A DNA stretch of 64,000 nt, taken from Lagopus muta. Its lineage: Eukaryota > Chordata > Aves > Galliformes > Phasianidae. Location of the stretch: assembly GCF_023343835.1 (NCBI RefSeq), contig NC_064472.1, positions 9,415,469 to 9,479,468 on the forward strand. The letters are read 5' to 3'. The notes under the pieces were generated by a model, which saw only the letters and a list, made by a program, of their open reading frames with translations, did no database searches and had not been told where the DNA came from. Positions 30,746-42,533 of this stretch are shown one piece after another (within the stretch, counting starts at the first letter, position 1; every line of letters starts with the position of its first letter). The position numbers and the translations under genes are program-made.

Positions 30746-31539
30746 ATTTTAATTAAATAAAAAAGGTGCCCGAGGAAACATCCCATTTCCACCGCCCACC
30801 CCTTGCTGGCAGCCTCCCGACAGCACCGAACTGCAGTGCAGCACCCGCATGGCACCCAGCACTGCAGGAACTGAGCACTGCACCCCAAGGAAGCAAAAGC
30901 ACTGAAGCTGCCTCTCTTGCTGAACTTCCAATGTTACTTCCTCATTTTCCTTCAGCTTATCCAAATTTAGGACCGGCTCTGATCGTTCCCTCCCCACCAG
31001 CACAGGCTGCGAACTCGCTGTTCCCACAGCCCCGCTGGGCTTTACACCCTTTGAAGGACAGCCTCGTGCCAAGGAGCAGCCCTGCAATCGTCCCAGCATG
31101 CGGCGGCTCCCCGGTGCCGCAGGCAGTGCAGCCACCCCAGTCCGGGCTCATCGAAAGTGCCGAGCTTTTGTTCCCCTTCAGCGGTGACAATTTCTCCTCC
31201 CCGCCTCCCTCCCACTCTCCTTCCCTGCTTCAGGCTGCGCATTCAGCGCTGCTGCCCTTATTGAAGGCTCAGGCACGGGAAATTAGCCCGAGGCTGGTTT
31301 TGCACAAGCATTAATTCTCCCAGCGCTTTGTTAGGTGCTGTTCGTTTTCTCCCCAAGCGCTCAGCACTGTGACTTTCTCCTCTTTGCTTGCTCCCTTTCA
31401 ACAAACCGTAGTGCTGTGTTTGTCTGCACCCTCTTTAACCTTAGCTCTCTGCTTCCCTTCATCCTCGCTGCGGCTTGGCTTCACCATGTCATAGGATGAA
31501 TGAGTTGACAAGAGAAGACACCTTTGTGGACCTGATTCC

Positions 31540-32130
31540 TAGTGAAGGAACTAATCAGGTACAAAGACTGAGGGCTATCTTGACTACAGTGATGGTGGAG
31601 TTCAGGATCCTGGGAAAAGGGAACCTGACAACTGCATCCAATTCTGGGCTCCCCAGTACAAAGAAGACAGGGATCTCTTGGAAAGAGTCCAGTGGAGGGC
31701 CACAAAGATGGTGAAGGGCCTGGAGCATCTCCCCTATGAGGAAAGGCTGAGTGAACTGGGTCTGTTCAGCCTTGAGAAAAGAAGACTGAGAGGGGACCTG
31801 ATTCAGGTCTATAAATATCTGAGGTGTGGGGGGCAGAATGGCAAGGCCAGACTGTTTTCAGTGGTGAGTGGAGACAGGACAAGGGAAAAGGAAACCACAG
31901 CATAGGAAGTTCTGCACAAATGTGTGCAGGAACTTCTTTACAGTGAGGGTGACGGAGCACTGGAACAGGCTGCCCAGGGAGGTGGTGGAGTCTCCTTCTC
32001 TGGAGACGTTCAAGACCTGCCTGGATGCCTACCTGTGTGACCTGCTGTAGGGAACCTGCTTTGGCAGGGGGGTTGGACTCGATGATCTCTGGAGGTCCCT
32101 TCCAACCCCTACAATTCTGTGATTCTGTGA
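31540..32130 (+). mobile_element. CR1 LINE 3' portion, plus orientation
   Basis: It contains consecutive CR1 3' landmarks: ATGGTGGAGTTCAGGATCC, CAGTGGAGGGCCACAAAGATG, CCTATGAGGAAAGGCTGAG, GAACAGGCTGCCCAGGGAGG and GGTTGGACTCGATGATCTC. It ends in the terminal ATTCTGTGATTCTGTGA. About 590 bp are recognised. The left boundary is approximate and may extend to about 31495. The last 78 bp are identical to the copy at 37411-37488, suggesting the same, relatively young subfamily. Confidence 0.92.
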
Positions 32131-32578
32131 TGCCCCCATCCCAGGACCCTTCTGCCAGACAGGCAGCGGTTTAGCCACAGTCAGCTTTGTTCCAGTGCCT
32201 TGAGCAGCTCTCAGGGCTGCATCCTCCCAGCCCACTACCTCGGGTTAAGATATGGCTTTGGGAATTGGAGCTCCCGTGCTCCAGATGTGGCCACCAGCTG
32301 CACAGCTGTGCAGGACCAGCACACACTTCTAAATCCCCACCTGAGTGAACCCTCAGCTAATTAAGGTCTGATTTTCAGGCCATCCTCTGTGGAGCCAAGA
32401 GATGAACTTGGTATATTCTGTGATTCTGTGAGTCAGAGGAGAGCTCAGGGTTCCCTCAGCTTTTGGGTTGTCCTGTCAAGGCTGTGCTACGCAGAACGCT
32501 GTCAGAATAAAATACAGTAAAAATAAAATAGCAAGCCAATGCATTCTTTCAGAAAACAGTTCTGCTGGATAATCCCAA

Positions 32579-32604
32579 GTTTGTTTGTTTGTTTGTTTGT
32601 TTTT
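32579..32604. repeat. (GTTT)n microsatellite
   Basis: Six perfect GTTT units followed by TTAATAAG. Confidence 0.9.
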
Positions 32605-35179
32605 AATAAGTCATAATTTGGTAATACCACCAAGGTATTATTGAGCTTTCTACAGCAACTGAATACCAGTTGGAGCCCTGATGAACTGACAGGGCCTTGC
32701 CACAGTCAGCTCCTTTCAGAAATTAAGGATTCAGTGCCAGACAGATCTGCAGCTTGGACACACACAAAACAGACATGGTGGGTTTGTCTGGCTCTGGCAT
32801 GCCTAACTCTAGCAGCAGCCCTGACAGCCAGCATCACTTCTGGGAACATCTGTAGATTAAAAGTATAATTTGGAATTATCCATAGGAGAAGCCATCAGGT
32901 GCCATACTTCTTTGCTAAGGAAAGCACAGCAAACATCAACAGCTGGAAGCTGAAATGGAGCCAAGCTGAACTGTAGCATGTGCAGATGTCTCCCCAGAGG
33001 TGATCAATGCCACTCGGGCTCCTTACACTGCTGGATGAAGGGTGCATATGGGTAGAATACACGTGCCACAAGACCCCAGCCACTGTCAAGCTCTCTCAGC
33101 AGGGAATACTTCAACCAAATGCTGGGTTCAGCCACTCTGGGCTCAATTTCCATGTCTGTAACCATATTTCCATGGCATCCCGTCCCCACCAAACATCACA
33201 GAACTCACCTTGCTGCCCTCCCATCCCACTCCCACACTCTGGTTTTGGCCACTCCTCTGGAATGTCTTCTCTGGGCACAGGTGTAGGTACTGGAGAGGAC
33301 CAAGTCCTCCCAAGGAGAGCCATTCCCATCTCCACGCAACTGACAAGCCCAAGGTTCTCATCATGGTAGCTCGTCACGATCAGCCTGGGGGGAGGTCTCC
33401 AACAGAGGATGCCAACACTGGCTGTGAACCACTTGAGAATAGAGGCAGAAAGGAAAAAGAAACAACCCAGCTGGCAGCTCAGACGCTGCCGGGAGAGGAA
33501 GCGGCAGGTTGAGCTGAGGACACGGCTCATTATGCCACCCCCACAGGTGCATGGCGCGGAGCGGCCGGCGGCAGTGCTGGCAGGGGGAGGCAGCAGCCGG
33601 CGTCCTCGGCATCAATAGGCAAGGACAAACTAAACATCACCATCATCACCAACAGCCGTTTCCGTCCCCTTCCTCCCAAGTGCCCTCAGGAGTCGGGGGG
33701 GACTGATGAGATGCAGTGTCACAAGGACGTGGGAGAGGCTGCTGGAACAAAATATTCCGGTGCTGCTGCTGCCTTCAGTGGCTTTCAAGACCAGCCCAGA
33801 TAAAGCCCTAAGCAACTCTCTGCGATCCCACGTCTGAGCCTGTTTTGAGCAGGGCTTTGGGCAAGACACCTCCTGGAGACCCTTTCATGCTCAGTGTCAG
33901 GCAGGCCTTGTGCTGAGGCTCCCAAGAATGGTGGAGGTACTGGTGGCTGGCAGAGCCACCTCAATTGGATGGTCTCCTCCGGGGACAGACCAGGGGCTGC
34001 CAGAGTACAGAGGAACAGAATGTGCCCCCATGACCAAGTTCACCTACACAGCATGCAGGCTGAAGCTGACCCCAAGACCTGGAAGACAACCCACCACCAG
34101 CACCACCTTGCAGATATGACCACTTCAGATCACAGCCAGGACACTAACCAGTAGGGAAGGAGGTGGCTACTCAGCAATAAAAAATAAAGAGTGATACAAT
34201 AATTTAAAAAAAAAGGAAAAAAAAACCAACCAAGCGGATATGGCTTTTTCTTTCAGCCCTTTCCTCATCCTGCAGCTCCGGGTGCTGAAAAAGGAGGGTG
34301 GCATCTCCGAGGATGGGAACAGGCAGGAAGAAGAGACAGCACTGAATACGTGGGCGCTGCTCCCACTGTAGAGAACAGAGTACAAACCCTGATGCTGCCG
34401 CCAAGCCCGGTGTCCTCAGATGTATCTTTGGAGCTTGCCCAGCCAGACTTCCATGTGTCACACGGATCGGGAGAGCCTAAGCAGGACTTGGGGCACTGCG
34501 GCAGTGAGTGCCATGGCTCCTGCCTGTCTGCTCAGCCATGCTGGGATCTGTGCACCCAAGGATGAGGAGTGTCCCACATAAGCTTCCAGCCTGAGGAGGC
34601 TGCGGTAGAGCCATGGGAGAGGCCTGTGTTTACTGCTTTTACAGCAGCAGGGACTCAGCACCTAACATGCATATATGGAGTTGCAGAGCTCAATGGCCTC
34701 ATCTGCTGTTCTGACCTTCAAACACTAGATAATTATATAAGATGTTTCATCAGAAAAACGGTCCCACTGCTTCGAGCCTTGGTTCCCAGCCTCCCCGCTC
34801 TCTCTCCCTGGGATGAAGCTCAACTGCCAAGGCAGGCTTTGGGAAGAGATGAAGATTGGGGTGACACCTTCACAGTGTGCTCCTTGACCCCAGCAGCTCA
34901 CAGCCCGGGAAATTTCTCAGCCAGAAAAATCACCACCGTGCTCACCAATATGCAGTGGATTTTCTCTTTGCTTAATTGCATTTTGACCCCAGACAAGTTT
35001 TTCACACCTTCAGCATCCTCCTCATCAAAGTCAGCAGCTCCACAGGTTAATCCCGAACTGCTGCAGGAAGCACACTCTTGCCCCGAGGTACCACTGCCAA
35101 TTTTAGCACGTGATGGCAGCAAGCTCTTTAAAGGAAGAGAGCTTGAGCAGCCATTCCCTGCTCAGCTTCCCCCAGACAC
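32605..35179. other. Intergenic, nothing recognised
   Basis: Apart from a small CpG-rich patch near 33485-33605 and an A-rich run at about 34205-34226, no feature could be supported. Frames on both strands are short. Confidence 0.4.
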
Positions 35180-35340
35180 ACATGATTTTATTATTCTCCG
35201 TCATCCCTCCCTCAGTCATCTCTTCCCCCAGACGGAAGAGAGCTAGTTTATGTAATTGTTCCTTGTATGGAAACTGCTTCATACCCTTAATTATTCCCAT
35301 CACCCTTCCCTGTGTTTTTCTAGCATTTCTTTAAAAGGGT
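35180..35340 (-). mobile_element. Probable ancient CR1-like fragment
   Basis: The order of blocks (CCTCAGTCATCTCTTCC, AGTTTATGTAATTGTTCC, CTTCATACCCTTAATTATTCCCATCACCC) resembles the reverse complement of the CR1 region upstream of its tail, but it is much diverged and lacks the diagnostic terminus. Confidence 0.35.
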
Positions 35341-36499
35341 GCCGGATGTGCTGGTGGATAATAGACTGTGGAAGAGCAACTTTGGTTAAAGAGGACACAG
35401 CCAACCACAGCACCCAGAAACGGAGGCAGGGGCTCTGCTGACCCTCCTCCTGCCCTGCTTTTGGCAGCCTCCAGGCTGCATTCAGGCCCCATGCTGCAGC
35501 CTCCCGGTAAACGCGCCTGTTCCCACTGTCCTTGTTTCAGCCCACACAGCTGCACACCAAGCGGTAGTTTTTGAATGCAGACAAGGTCAGAGCCTGCTGT
35601 GCCCCAGGGCTGCAATGCCTTCACTGATGAATGACTCAGAAAGGGAGCTGAAGGAGTTTGTAAGCCCAGGGCACTGGCATCACACTGCATGAGCGGCACA
35701 AGCCCCTTGTAGCAAGAGCAGCAATCCCTCAAGGCACACAGATAGCAAAACAAATAGACAGCAAGATAGACAGATAACAGTAAGTGCTGGTTTAATATCA
35801 CGATGAGTCAGATGCTGCGCGAAGAGCACAGTGCAAACACTGACTCTTCCAGTTCAGGAATGGGCAGAAATGATCATGGGCAGCCACCTGCATGCCACCA
35901 GGAGACAGCAAATGCATCACCAGCCCCAGCACAGGGCCAGGCAGGGGGACCCATGCTGCAACTGATCTGCAGTAGAACCAAACATCCCCCTGAAATACCC
36001 CATTCAGAAACCTCCTCCACTCGGCTACGACGACACGGCACTTGCATCACGACAGCAGCACATTACGCACATCACCTCCCAGCTCTGAAGTCAGGACTTT
36101 ATGGGTGCGTTTCTCCTGGATGCAGGCTCCAGAGAAGTCTTCCAAACAGGCACAAGCCACAGAACTATGGCTTCCCAAAGGGCGGCTCTTCCTGCAAGGC
36201 ACGGCCCTCGGGAAGCCAAGATAACAGCACGAGGCCTGCAGCAGCCGTGCGGGGAGCAGCAGTGCCCTGTCCCTGCATGCTGACACGCAGCGCTCGGCAG
36301 CCACAGCGGCACCCGGTCCTGCCTGGGATCTGCACCTCCACAGTGAAGCGGCGCCGTCCTGCCCTCCACAGAGACGGCCCCTGTTAGGAGCAGGAACCCA
36401 CACCCTACTCGCGACTCCAGGCACACAGACCCGCTGCTGTTTCCCTGGGACAGCTCAGTCCAAGGGAGCCCTCGGTGCTGCACTGCCCACCCGAGGTCG

Positions 36500-37004
36500 C
36501 CGCCAGGCTCCGCCGCTAACTGCCGGGACCCAAGATGGCGGCCCGTCCGGCCCCACACCCGCTGGAGGGGCGCCGCGCTGCGCCCCGTGACGTCACACGT
36601 TCCAGAAGGTTCGCGAGGGCATCCCGCCGCTCTCCAACGCCTCACGAGCGCTGCGAGGGGGGGCGGAGCCTCTAGCCGAGCCTACACCCAATGACAGCGC
36701 GCGGGAGGGGCGGTGTCGGCTTGAACTGTCCAATGACCGGTGGCGGATAGAGAGGAGGGGCGCCTCGGCTCCACCCACTCCCTTCTCCTCGCCTTCCGAA
36801 AGGCGAAAACCAATCAGCGCGGCTTTCTGCGGGGACGGACGCCACCTGCATCCAATAGAAAGCGGCGGGGCGGGGCCGACACCACCCCCGCTCCACTCTT
36901 TGCCGGGGAGCGCGGGCGGGACTCCCCAGACGTCACGGCTAGTGGGGGCGGGAGAGGGGGCGGCGGAGTGCGTGCGTGCGCGGCGCCCCGGGACAGCGCG
37001 AGCG
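36500..37004 (+). promoter_or_regulatory. DNAJB5: DNAJB5 CpG-island promoter with heat-shock element, CRE and CCAAT boxes
   Basis: A CpG-dense block starts near 36480. Sites visible in order are AAGATGGCGGC (YY1-type) at about 36532, palindromic TGACGTCA at 36588-36595 and a perfect three-unit heat-shock element TTCCAGAAGGTTC at 36600-36612. Then come CCAAT motifs near 36688, 36730, 36810 and 36851 and GGGGCGGGGCC GC boxes near 36865. A candidate non-coding exon 1 ends at 37004, where GAGCG is followed by GTGAGTGCC. HSF1 and CREB/ATF binding are inferred from sequence; heat-shock induction would suit an HSP40 gene. Confidence 0.7.
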
Positions 37005-37412
37005 GTGAGTGCCGGCGGCGCCGGGACCGGTCCTGCCGGGACCGTGTGGATGGGGCCGGACGCCGCCCTCGAAGCCGCCCTGTGGGGTGTCAGCGTGTCC
37101 CCTTAGGGGGGCCGCCGCCCCGCTGCGGGTGTGACATCAATGTCCCCCTGGGGGTGGGAGGAAGGGGCTCGTGCCCCCCTCGCTGCGAATCACAGCGCAT
37201 CCGGGGAGCGGCAGGGAAGGGTTTAACACGAAATGCTGGCGAGGAGGGAGTTAACAACCCCCGACCCCCACAGTGTAATTTTGTGACCTCCCGCCCTAAC
37301 TCCCCACCTGCCCCGTGAGGAGTGGAGCGGGTGTTGAGGGAACGGCTAAACTCCTCTTCCCCCCCATCCGGGTCGCAGCGTGTTGACACGGAGCCTGCAA
37401 GGAAGGAGTTAA

Positions 37413-37488
37413 CCTGCTTTGGCAGGGGGGTTGGACTCGATGATCTCTGGAGGTCCCTTCCAACCCCTACAATTCTGTGATTCTGTGA
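37413..37488 (+). mobile_element. 76-bp CR1 3' tail inside the DNAJB5 CpG island
   Basis: The segment CCTGCTTTGGCAGGGGGG to ATTCTGTGATTCTGTGA is identical to the end of the CR1 copy at 31540-32130. GAGTTAA occurs on both sides (37406-37412 and 37487-37493), the second overlapping the last two CR1 bases. This could be a target-site duplication, though similar GTTAA strings recur locally. Confidence 0.9.
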
Positions 37489-38514
37489 GTTAATCCCTGT
37501 CCCCAACAGAGGTGACAGTGCGTGGGGAGGGCAAAGGGTTAACTCTGCCTTTCCTACCCACCCCACGGCTCCAATTCCCAGTCGGGGTCACCTCGCCCTG
37601 TTCAGGACAGCGCAGTGGGTTGGGGGCAATCTGCTCCACGTGAGTCATGGAGGGGCTGCGGGGAGGAGGGGGGGGTCTGCAGTCCCATCAGTGGAAAATA
37701 GGGTCACCGAATGGGAGAGCAGTGCGGAGGCTGCGCCCCATCTCTACCTGGTGCCAGTGTGGAAACTGGGAACCCTCTGTGGGAGTGGAGAGGGCTTTTT
37801 ACTCCAGCCCCACTCAAGGATGGATGCTCCGATGGGGCCACAAAGGGAGCCCCTATGGGGAGTTAATTCCATCCAAATACAGGCATGTCCAGAGCGGAAC
37901 AGGGAGTGGGGTCCCGATGTGGGAAGAAGATGAGTCCCATCCCCACACATGGGCTGGGAGTGGGGAGCCCACTCGGGGTGAACCCCTCATGAGGGCATGG
38001 CAGGAGCGCAGATGGGAACCCCGTGTGGGGAGCGAAGTGAGGGCTGAACTCTATCTCCTTGAATCCGATGGCATCCCAGTGGGGCTGGGTAGAGTGGGGA
38101 GCCCCATCCTGATGAGGCTGCTAATGAGGCTGGGAATGGGGTGAGGAGGGAACTCAGCCCCATTCCTATGAAATTATCTCCTTGGGGCTGGAAAAAACTG
38201 GGGAGACCTTCAATGGAAGCACTGGGGATGATTAGCCCCCTCCCCACACGCAGGGGCGGGCTCACCCCATCCCCACGCAGGTGCTGGGTTGGGGAGGGGG
38301 TTGGGGGGGGCTGGCGGTGGGGCGGGGGAAAGCGGGCGGTGCGTGTGGGGGCCTGGGGAAGGGATGATTCATTGCGTGTACTCATGACATCGCTGGCTGC
38401 TTCTCTGCGACTGGCAGCCAGCACGGGCACGGGTGGCTCTGCCTGCCCCGCTGCCGCGCTCCCCTTGTGCTGCCTGACCAAACTTGGGCTTCATCTGCCT
38501 GCCCCGGTGCTGCC

Positions 38515-38552
38515 ATGCCGGCCATCCTGCTTTTCTGGAGCCGCGCGGAGAG
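38515..38552 (+). CDS. DNAJB5: Weak candidate alternative first coding exon of DNAJB5
   Basis: ATG at 38515 (G at -3) opens twelve codons for MPAILLFWSRAE plus two bases AG before GTATGC. Phase 2 is exactly what the acceptor at 42497 needs, so splicing would give 12 residues, Arg, then the [12 protein letters not shown] segment ahead of the normal Met. One donor with a matching phase is expected by chance one time in three, and no conservation evidence is available. Confidence 0.2.
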
Positions 38553-39229
38553 GTATGCATCCACCCCAAGCCTTGGGGCTGCGGGGTTCATCCCTGAGAT
38601 GGGGACACGGTGCCCAGGGCACCTGCGGAAGGATGCTCAGCTCCAAAGTTACTGTGGGCTTCAGGGGGGAGGACGGGATGGCATCGGGTTTTTCTCAATG
38701 AAGGTGATCCCAGAAGGAGGTTTTGTGCCGTTTGGGCTGCAGCTGCCAATGAGACCGCATCCACTGAACCCATTCTGCTTGTGCCTGGGGAGGGGGCCCC
38801 GGGGGACTAAGCTCTCCACGACTTTTCCCCGCCTCGCGCATCGATGCCGTCCTACTTTTCTCCCTCCCTTTGTGGGTGCAGCAGCCTGACAGAGGGAGCG
38901 CACCATTCATTCTGCAGAGCGCGGGGACTCCCTGCCCTCAGCCGGGGTCAGGGACGGCAGCGGCGAAAGGGCGGCTGAGGGCTGGGATACAGGCAGGGCA
39001 CGCAGTCCTGCTGCGGAAATGTCTTAATGTGGGAGCTCTGTGCCTCCCGGCACCAGCAATCTGCCAGAAACCAATGAGAGGAAAATCACTGCCTGCCGAG
39101 CGCCTTCATTGATGGGTTTCGGCGGCGGGGAGGGGATGGCAGCACACAAAGGACGTCGCGCTCGCCCCGTGCTGAGGACGCGCTGGCACTGACGCCCGCA
39201 TCCTCGCTGCACCCGCTGTCCTCGAGGTG

Positions 39230-39297
39230 ATGTTTAAAATAAAATTAGAGCCTTTACGAAGGAGCGCTTGGAGCATGAATGTGTTTATGAAGTTTCG
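39230..39297 (+). CDS. DNAJB5: Alternative first coding exon of DNAJB5 (long isoform)
   Basis: ATG at 39230-39232 (G at -3) opens 22 codons beginning MFKIKLEPLRRSAW and ending VFMKF, plus two bases CG, directly followed by the strong donor GTAAGT. The exon ends in phase 2. The common exon starting at 42497 supplies G to complete Arg and then reads [12 protein letters not shown] before the usual MGKDYY. This adds 35 residues and makes 382 in total, which agrees with the length I recall for a longer mammalian DNAJB5 isoform. The local sequence is CpG-rich, consistent with a second promoter. Being so short, it is easily missed by gene finders. Confidence 0.6.
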
Positions 39298-40749
39298 GTA
39301 AGTGGCTCTCTGTGTGTCTTGTGAGAATCGCTGTGGTTCGAGCGCACGCGGTGCCCTGGCGCCGCTTATCGCCCCGCTGTGACCTCACGGTCTGGGATGG
39401 AAAATCTTAGTGGGACCGCTCTCATTGTGGGTTTGTTCCCTTACATGACTGCGGAGCAGGGAGATTACGTCAAATGATTGCTATTCAGCCGCTTGCCCAT
39501 CCTGGGGCTGGGCGATCTGATGTCATGTGTGGTGCTGGAACAAAGGTCTCGCTGCCTTTTTGTTAAGGGGGGAGCGGGGTTATCTGTGCAGTGCTTTGCT
39601 TTGTGTTTTTCCGAGCGCGGCAGCACCTTTCACTGCGGTGTCCTGGCTCGGAAGGCAAATCTGAAATGCTGAAATCCTCGCCCATCACAATGCTCCTCAC
39701 CCACCATCTCAGCAGCAATTTCCCCTGCTCTCGACAGGGTTAAATGGGAAGGCAGCGAAGGATGATTGAGCAGAAGGGGAGAGTGGGGCTGTGCTTGGCA
39801 CAGCTGATGTCGGGAGGTGGGAGGGAGGCTGTGCGGGGACAGAGTCGTGTTTTACCACCACACGTGTGACGCTCGCCTCCGAAGTGTGCCTGGACCCAGC
39901 GGGTCACCGTCTGGGCACCCCACGGCAGCAGCGGTGAGCAGGGGGGAGGCACAGGGTGCGCCATCCCAAGGGCTGGGAGAGGGACTGGTGGTGCCCAGGG
40001 ATGGGCTGGAGCCTGGCACGTGTCCTGCCAGCCAAAGACCTCTTGGTGGTGCATGCAGGTTTGGGCAGGGTTTGCTGTAAGGTTGTAGGAATTGCTGTGG
40101 GGTCTGTGGTAGCACCAATTTGGGTGAAGTCTGCTGTTCAGGGCATAGAAGCAGTTTGTCTGCAGGCTGCTGTTTGATCTTGCTGCAGGTGGCCCGTTTT
40201 CCTTAGGGGTATCTCAGATAGGAGCTTCCGTGCATGTGGAGGCTGCGTCCTGGGCTGGATGGGTGTGTTGGGCTGCCACTACCCCTGGGCAAGGAATGGC
40301 TGACTTTGGCTGTGGTAGTGCTTTGTTTCTATGGCGTGGCACAAAACAACCTTTTGGACCACCTGTGGGGACCCACTGCGTCCCCCACACCTTGTCACAG
40401 GTTCCTGCTGGGAGTCATAGAGCAGATGCAGATGGTGGTGGGCACGGGGTAGAGCATCTCGTAATGGCTGTGTGGGCTCAGCGGCTCTTAGCACAGAAGC
40501 TGGAGGGCTGTGCTGGTACAGAAACGTGCTGGCATTTAGAAGCTGGGATCTGAAGATGCTGTAGGATGCTCTTTACGCCCCCAGAGGCCTTCTCACGTCT
40601 CTAACAATAGCTCGGTGCTGCCTCTCCATTCTGCCCCACAGGCATATGGGGCAGAGTCTGGTGTCTGGCCCCATCCTCCAGACCTGAAGCTATGTAACGC
40701 TGTGGGGCTGGAGCAGAAGGGGTAAAACTGGTGGTTTGGAGGAAGGCAG

Positions 40750-40840
40750 AATCATAAAATCATTAAGGTCGAAAAAAGACCTCTAAGATCATCTACTCCA
40801 ACCATCAACCCATTACCACCATGCCCAATTAACCATGTCT
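40750..40840 (-). mobile_element. CR1 3'-end fragment, minus orientation
   Basis: AATCATAAAATCATTAAGGTCGAAAAAAGACCTCTAAGATCATC is the reverse complement of a CR1 terminus. It continues to CCATTACCACCATGCCC. DNAJB5 intron. Confidence 0.8.
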
Positions 40841-41164
40841 CTGTGGATGGACCCAGTGGGTCCAAGCCTTTGCCATGGATGCCGAGGTCATTGTGCAGCC
40901 CTGCAGATGTGGTCCAGCAGCGGGCGGCAGGCTGGCAGCCTCCTCTGCTCTAGCATAACAGGGGTAACCCCCAAGACCTCCACTGGGTCTGGTTGGAGCA
41001 AGGATAGGAGAATGCCTGATGGCCCTGAAGATGGACAGCTGATGCAGAAACACGTCTGCTGAAGGGGCACAGAAGGCTGGAGCTGCCCAGGAGGAGCTAG
41101 GCTGGCATTAGAGCATGGGTCTAGAGAGGGGAGTGGGAGTGAGCACAAGTGCTTAGTGAAACAC

Positions 41165-41439
41165 ACTGAGGATCAGAGGATTGGCTAGGGCAAGGGCTGT
41201 GGGAGAGCACAGCAAGGATATTAGGTTGGATATCAGGAAAAAATTCTTTTCAGAAAGAGTGGTGAGGCTTTGGAGCAGGCTGCCTGGAGAGGTGATAGAG
41301 TCACTGTCCTTGGAGGTGTTCAAGTAATGTGGAGGTGTGGCACTGAGGGATATGGTCACTGGGCATGGTGGGGGTGGATTGGGGTTAGACTTGGTGATCT
41401 TAGTGGTCTTTTCCAGCCCTAGTGATTCTAGGATTCTAA
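41165..41439 (+). mobile_element. CR1 3'-end fragment, plus orientation
   Basis: Contains TTGGATATCAGGAAAAAATTC, GAGCAGGCTGCCTGGAGAGG, GTCACTGTCCTTGGAGGTGTTCAAG and GGTGATCTTAGTGGTCTTTTCC. It ends GTGATTCTAGGATTCTAAG, a diverged form of the CR1 terminal repeat. DNAJB5 intron. Confidence 0.88.
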
Positions 41440-42533
41440 GGAGGAGGTACCTGGTGTGGGTTGGCTTGGGAGGATTGGAGCCTTCAGTGGGGAAACCGAA
41501 TGGGAAAAGACAATGGAAAATGTTATTTGGGAAGTGTGGCCTCGTGACTCATTGAGCTGCTCCCCAAGTTTCCATGATCGTGCCGGGTTCACTGTGCCCT
41601 CAGCGTGCCTGTGGAGTGAATTAACTGCCGCCCCTTTTTCTTGGGCTATGGCTGTTGGGTTTTCAATGCCTTAGTATAGGCATGGCTTGGTCCTGAGCCT
41701 CCCACATGATGGAGAAAGTGAGTGCAGGGAGCTGCTGCCTGTGCTGACCTCACTGCATCGTGTCAGGCTGCGATGGCATTTCACCGTCTCTTATAACACT
41801 TAATAATTCTGGCTTGCTGCAGTGGTTACATGGAGGCTCTAAGGGAGTGCAAGTCAGGCTAGAAAGCATTTTATTTAATTTTTTTTTTTTTAAGAAAAAA
41901 GCCTCCCACCATCGCAAGATGTTTCTGTCTAACGGCTTCGTTCCCTCTGCGCTAAATACAAATTACAGCTCTGACATGCTGGAAGCACTTATCTCCAGCT
42001 GAATGCCAATTGCTTTCAGGAACAAAATGTTTGAAGTTCCTCTAAGGTGAGCACGGCGGCGCAGTCCCCGCTGCTCCCCCAGCACTGTTGGTGCCCGGTA
42101 TGGGGCTGCAGATCCCCGTGGGGGGAGGGAGGGCACGGCTGCATTTAGCCTGTCACGCCTACAACAGCCTCGGTGACGTCCTCGCCCCTATAAGCACCCT
42201 GCTCATCGTGTGGTGCTCCCTGTCCAGCGAGCGGAGCGCGCGGGATGGCTCCTTCTGTCCCTGCCTTGGCAATGGGGCAGGGGAAGCTGCAGCCAAGGGA
42301 AGCACTGGCCGTGCCGCATTAAAGCATCCCTGTGCTTTGCCTCTGCCCCGCCTCGGAGGAAAACTTGAGTTGGGGTGGCTGCGGTGCTGCTGGATGGTAC
42401 GATGCGGGGTGCTCTGTGATAAGTGGGTGCTGATCCCACCTCCCGCTGTGCCCAGTGCTGCGCTCACTTTACAGAGTGCCATCTTTCTGCTTTCAGGAAT
42501 AAGTACTCAGCGCCTGGCAACGTCACCGCCGTC

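Larger units (their letters stand above)
37005..42496 (+). other. DNAJB5: DNAJB5 5' intron region
   Basis: Sequence between the candidate donor at 37005 and the acceptor CTGCTTTCAG ending at 42496. It contains a 76-bp CR1 tail, a plus and a minus CR1 fragment, and two candidate alternative first exons (38515-38552 and 39230-39297). CpG remains elevated to about 37250 and again near 38900-39240, consistent with a second promoter. Confidence 0.6.

Noticed and set aside
32414-32431. ATTCTGTGATTCTGTGAG, identical to a CR1 terminus
   Set aside because: Only 18 bases with no preceding CR1 tail; could be a minimal fragment but cannot be supported.
36740-37318. A 192-codon frame across the DNAJB5 CpG island
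   Set aside because: Gly/Arg/Pro-rich translation is typical of GC-rich promoter DNA, and it crosses the likely exon 1 donor at 37005.
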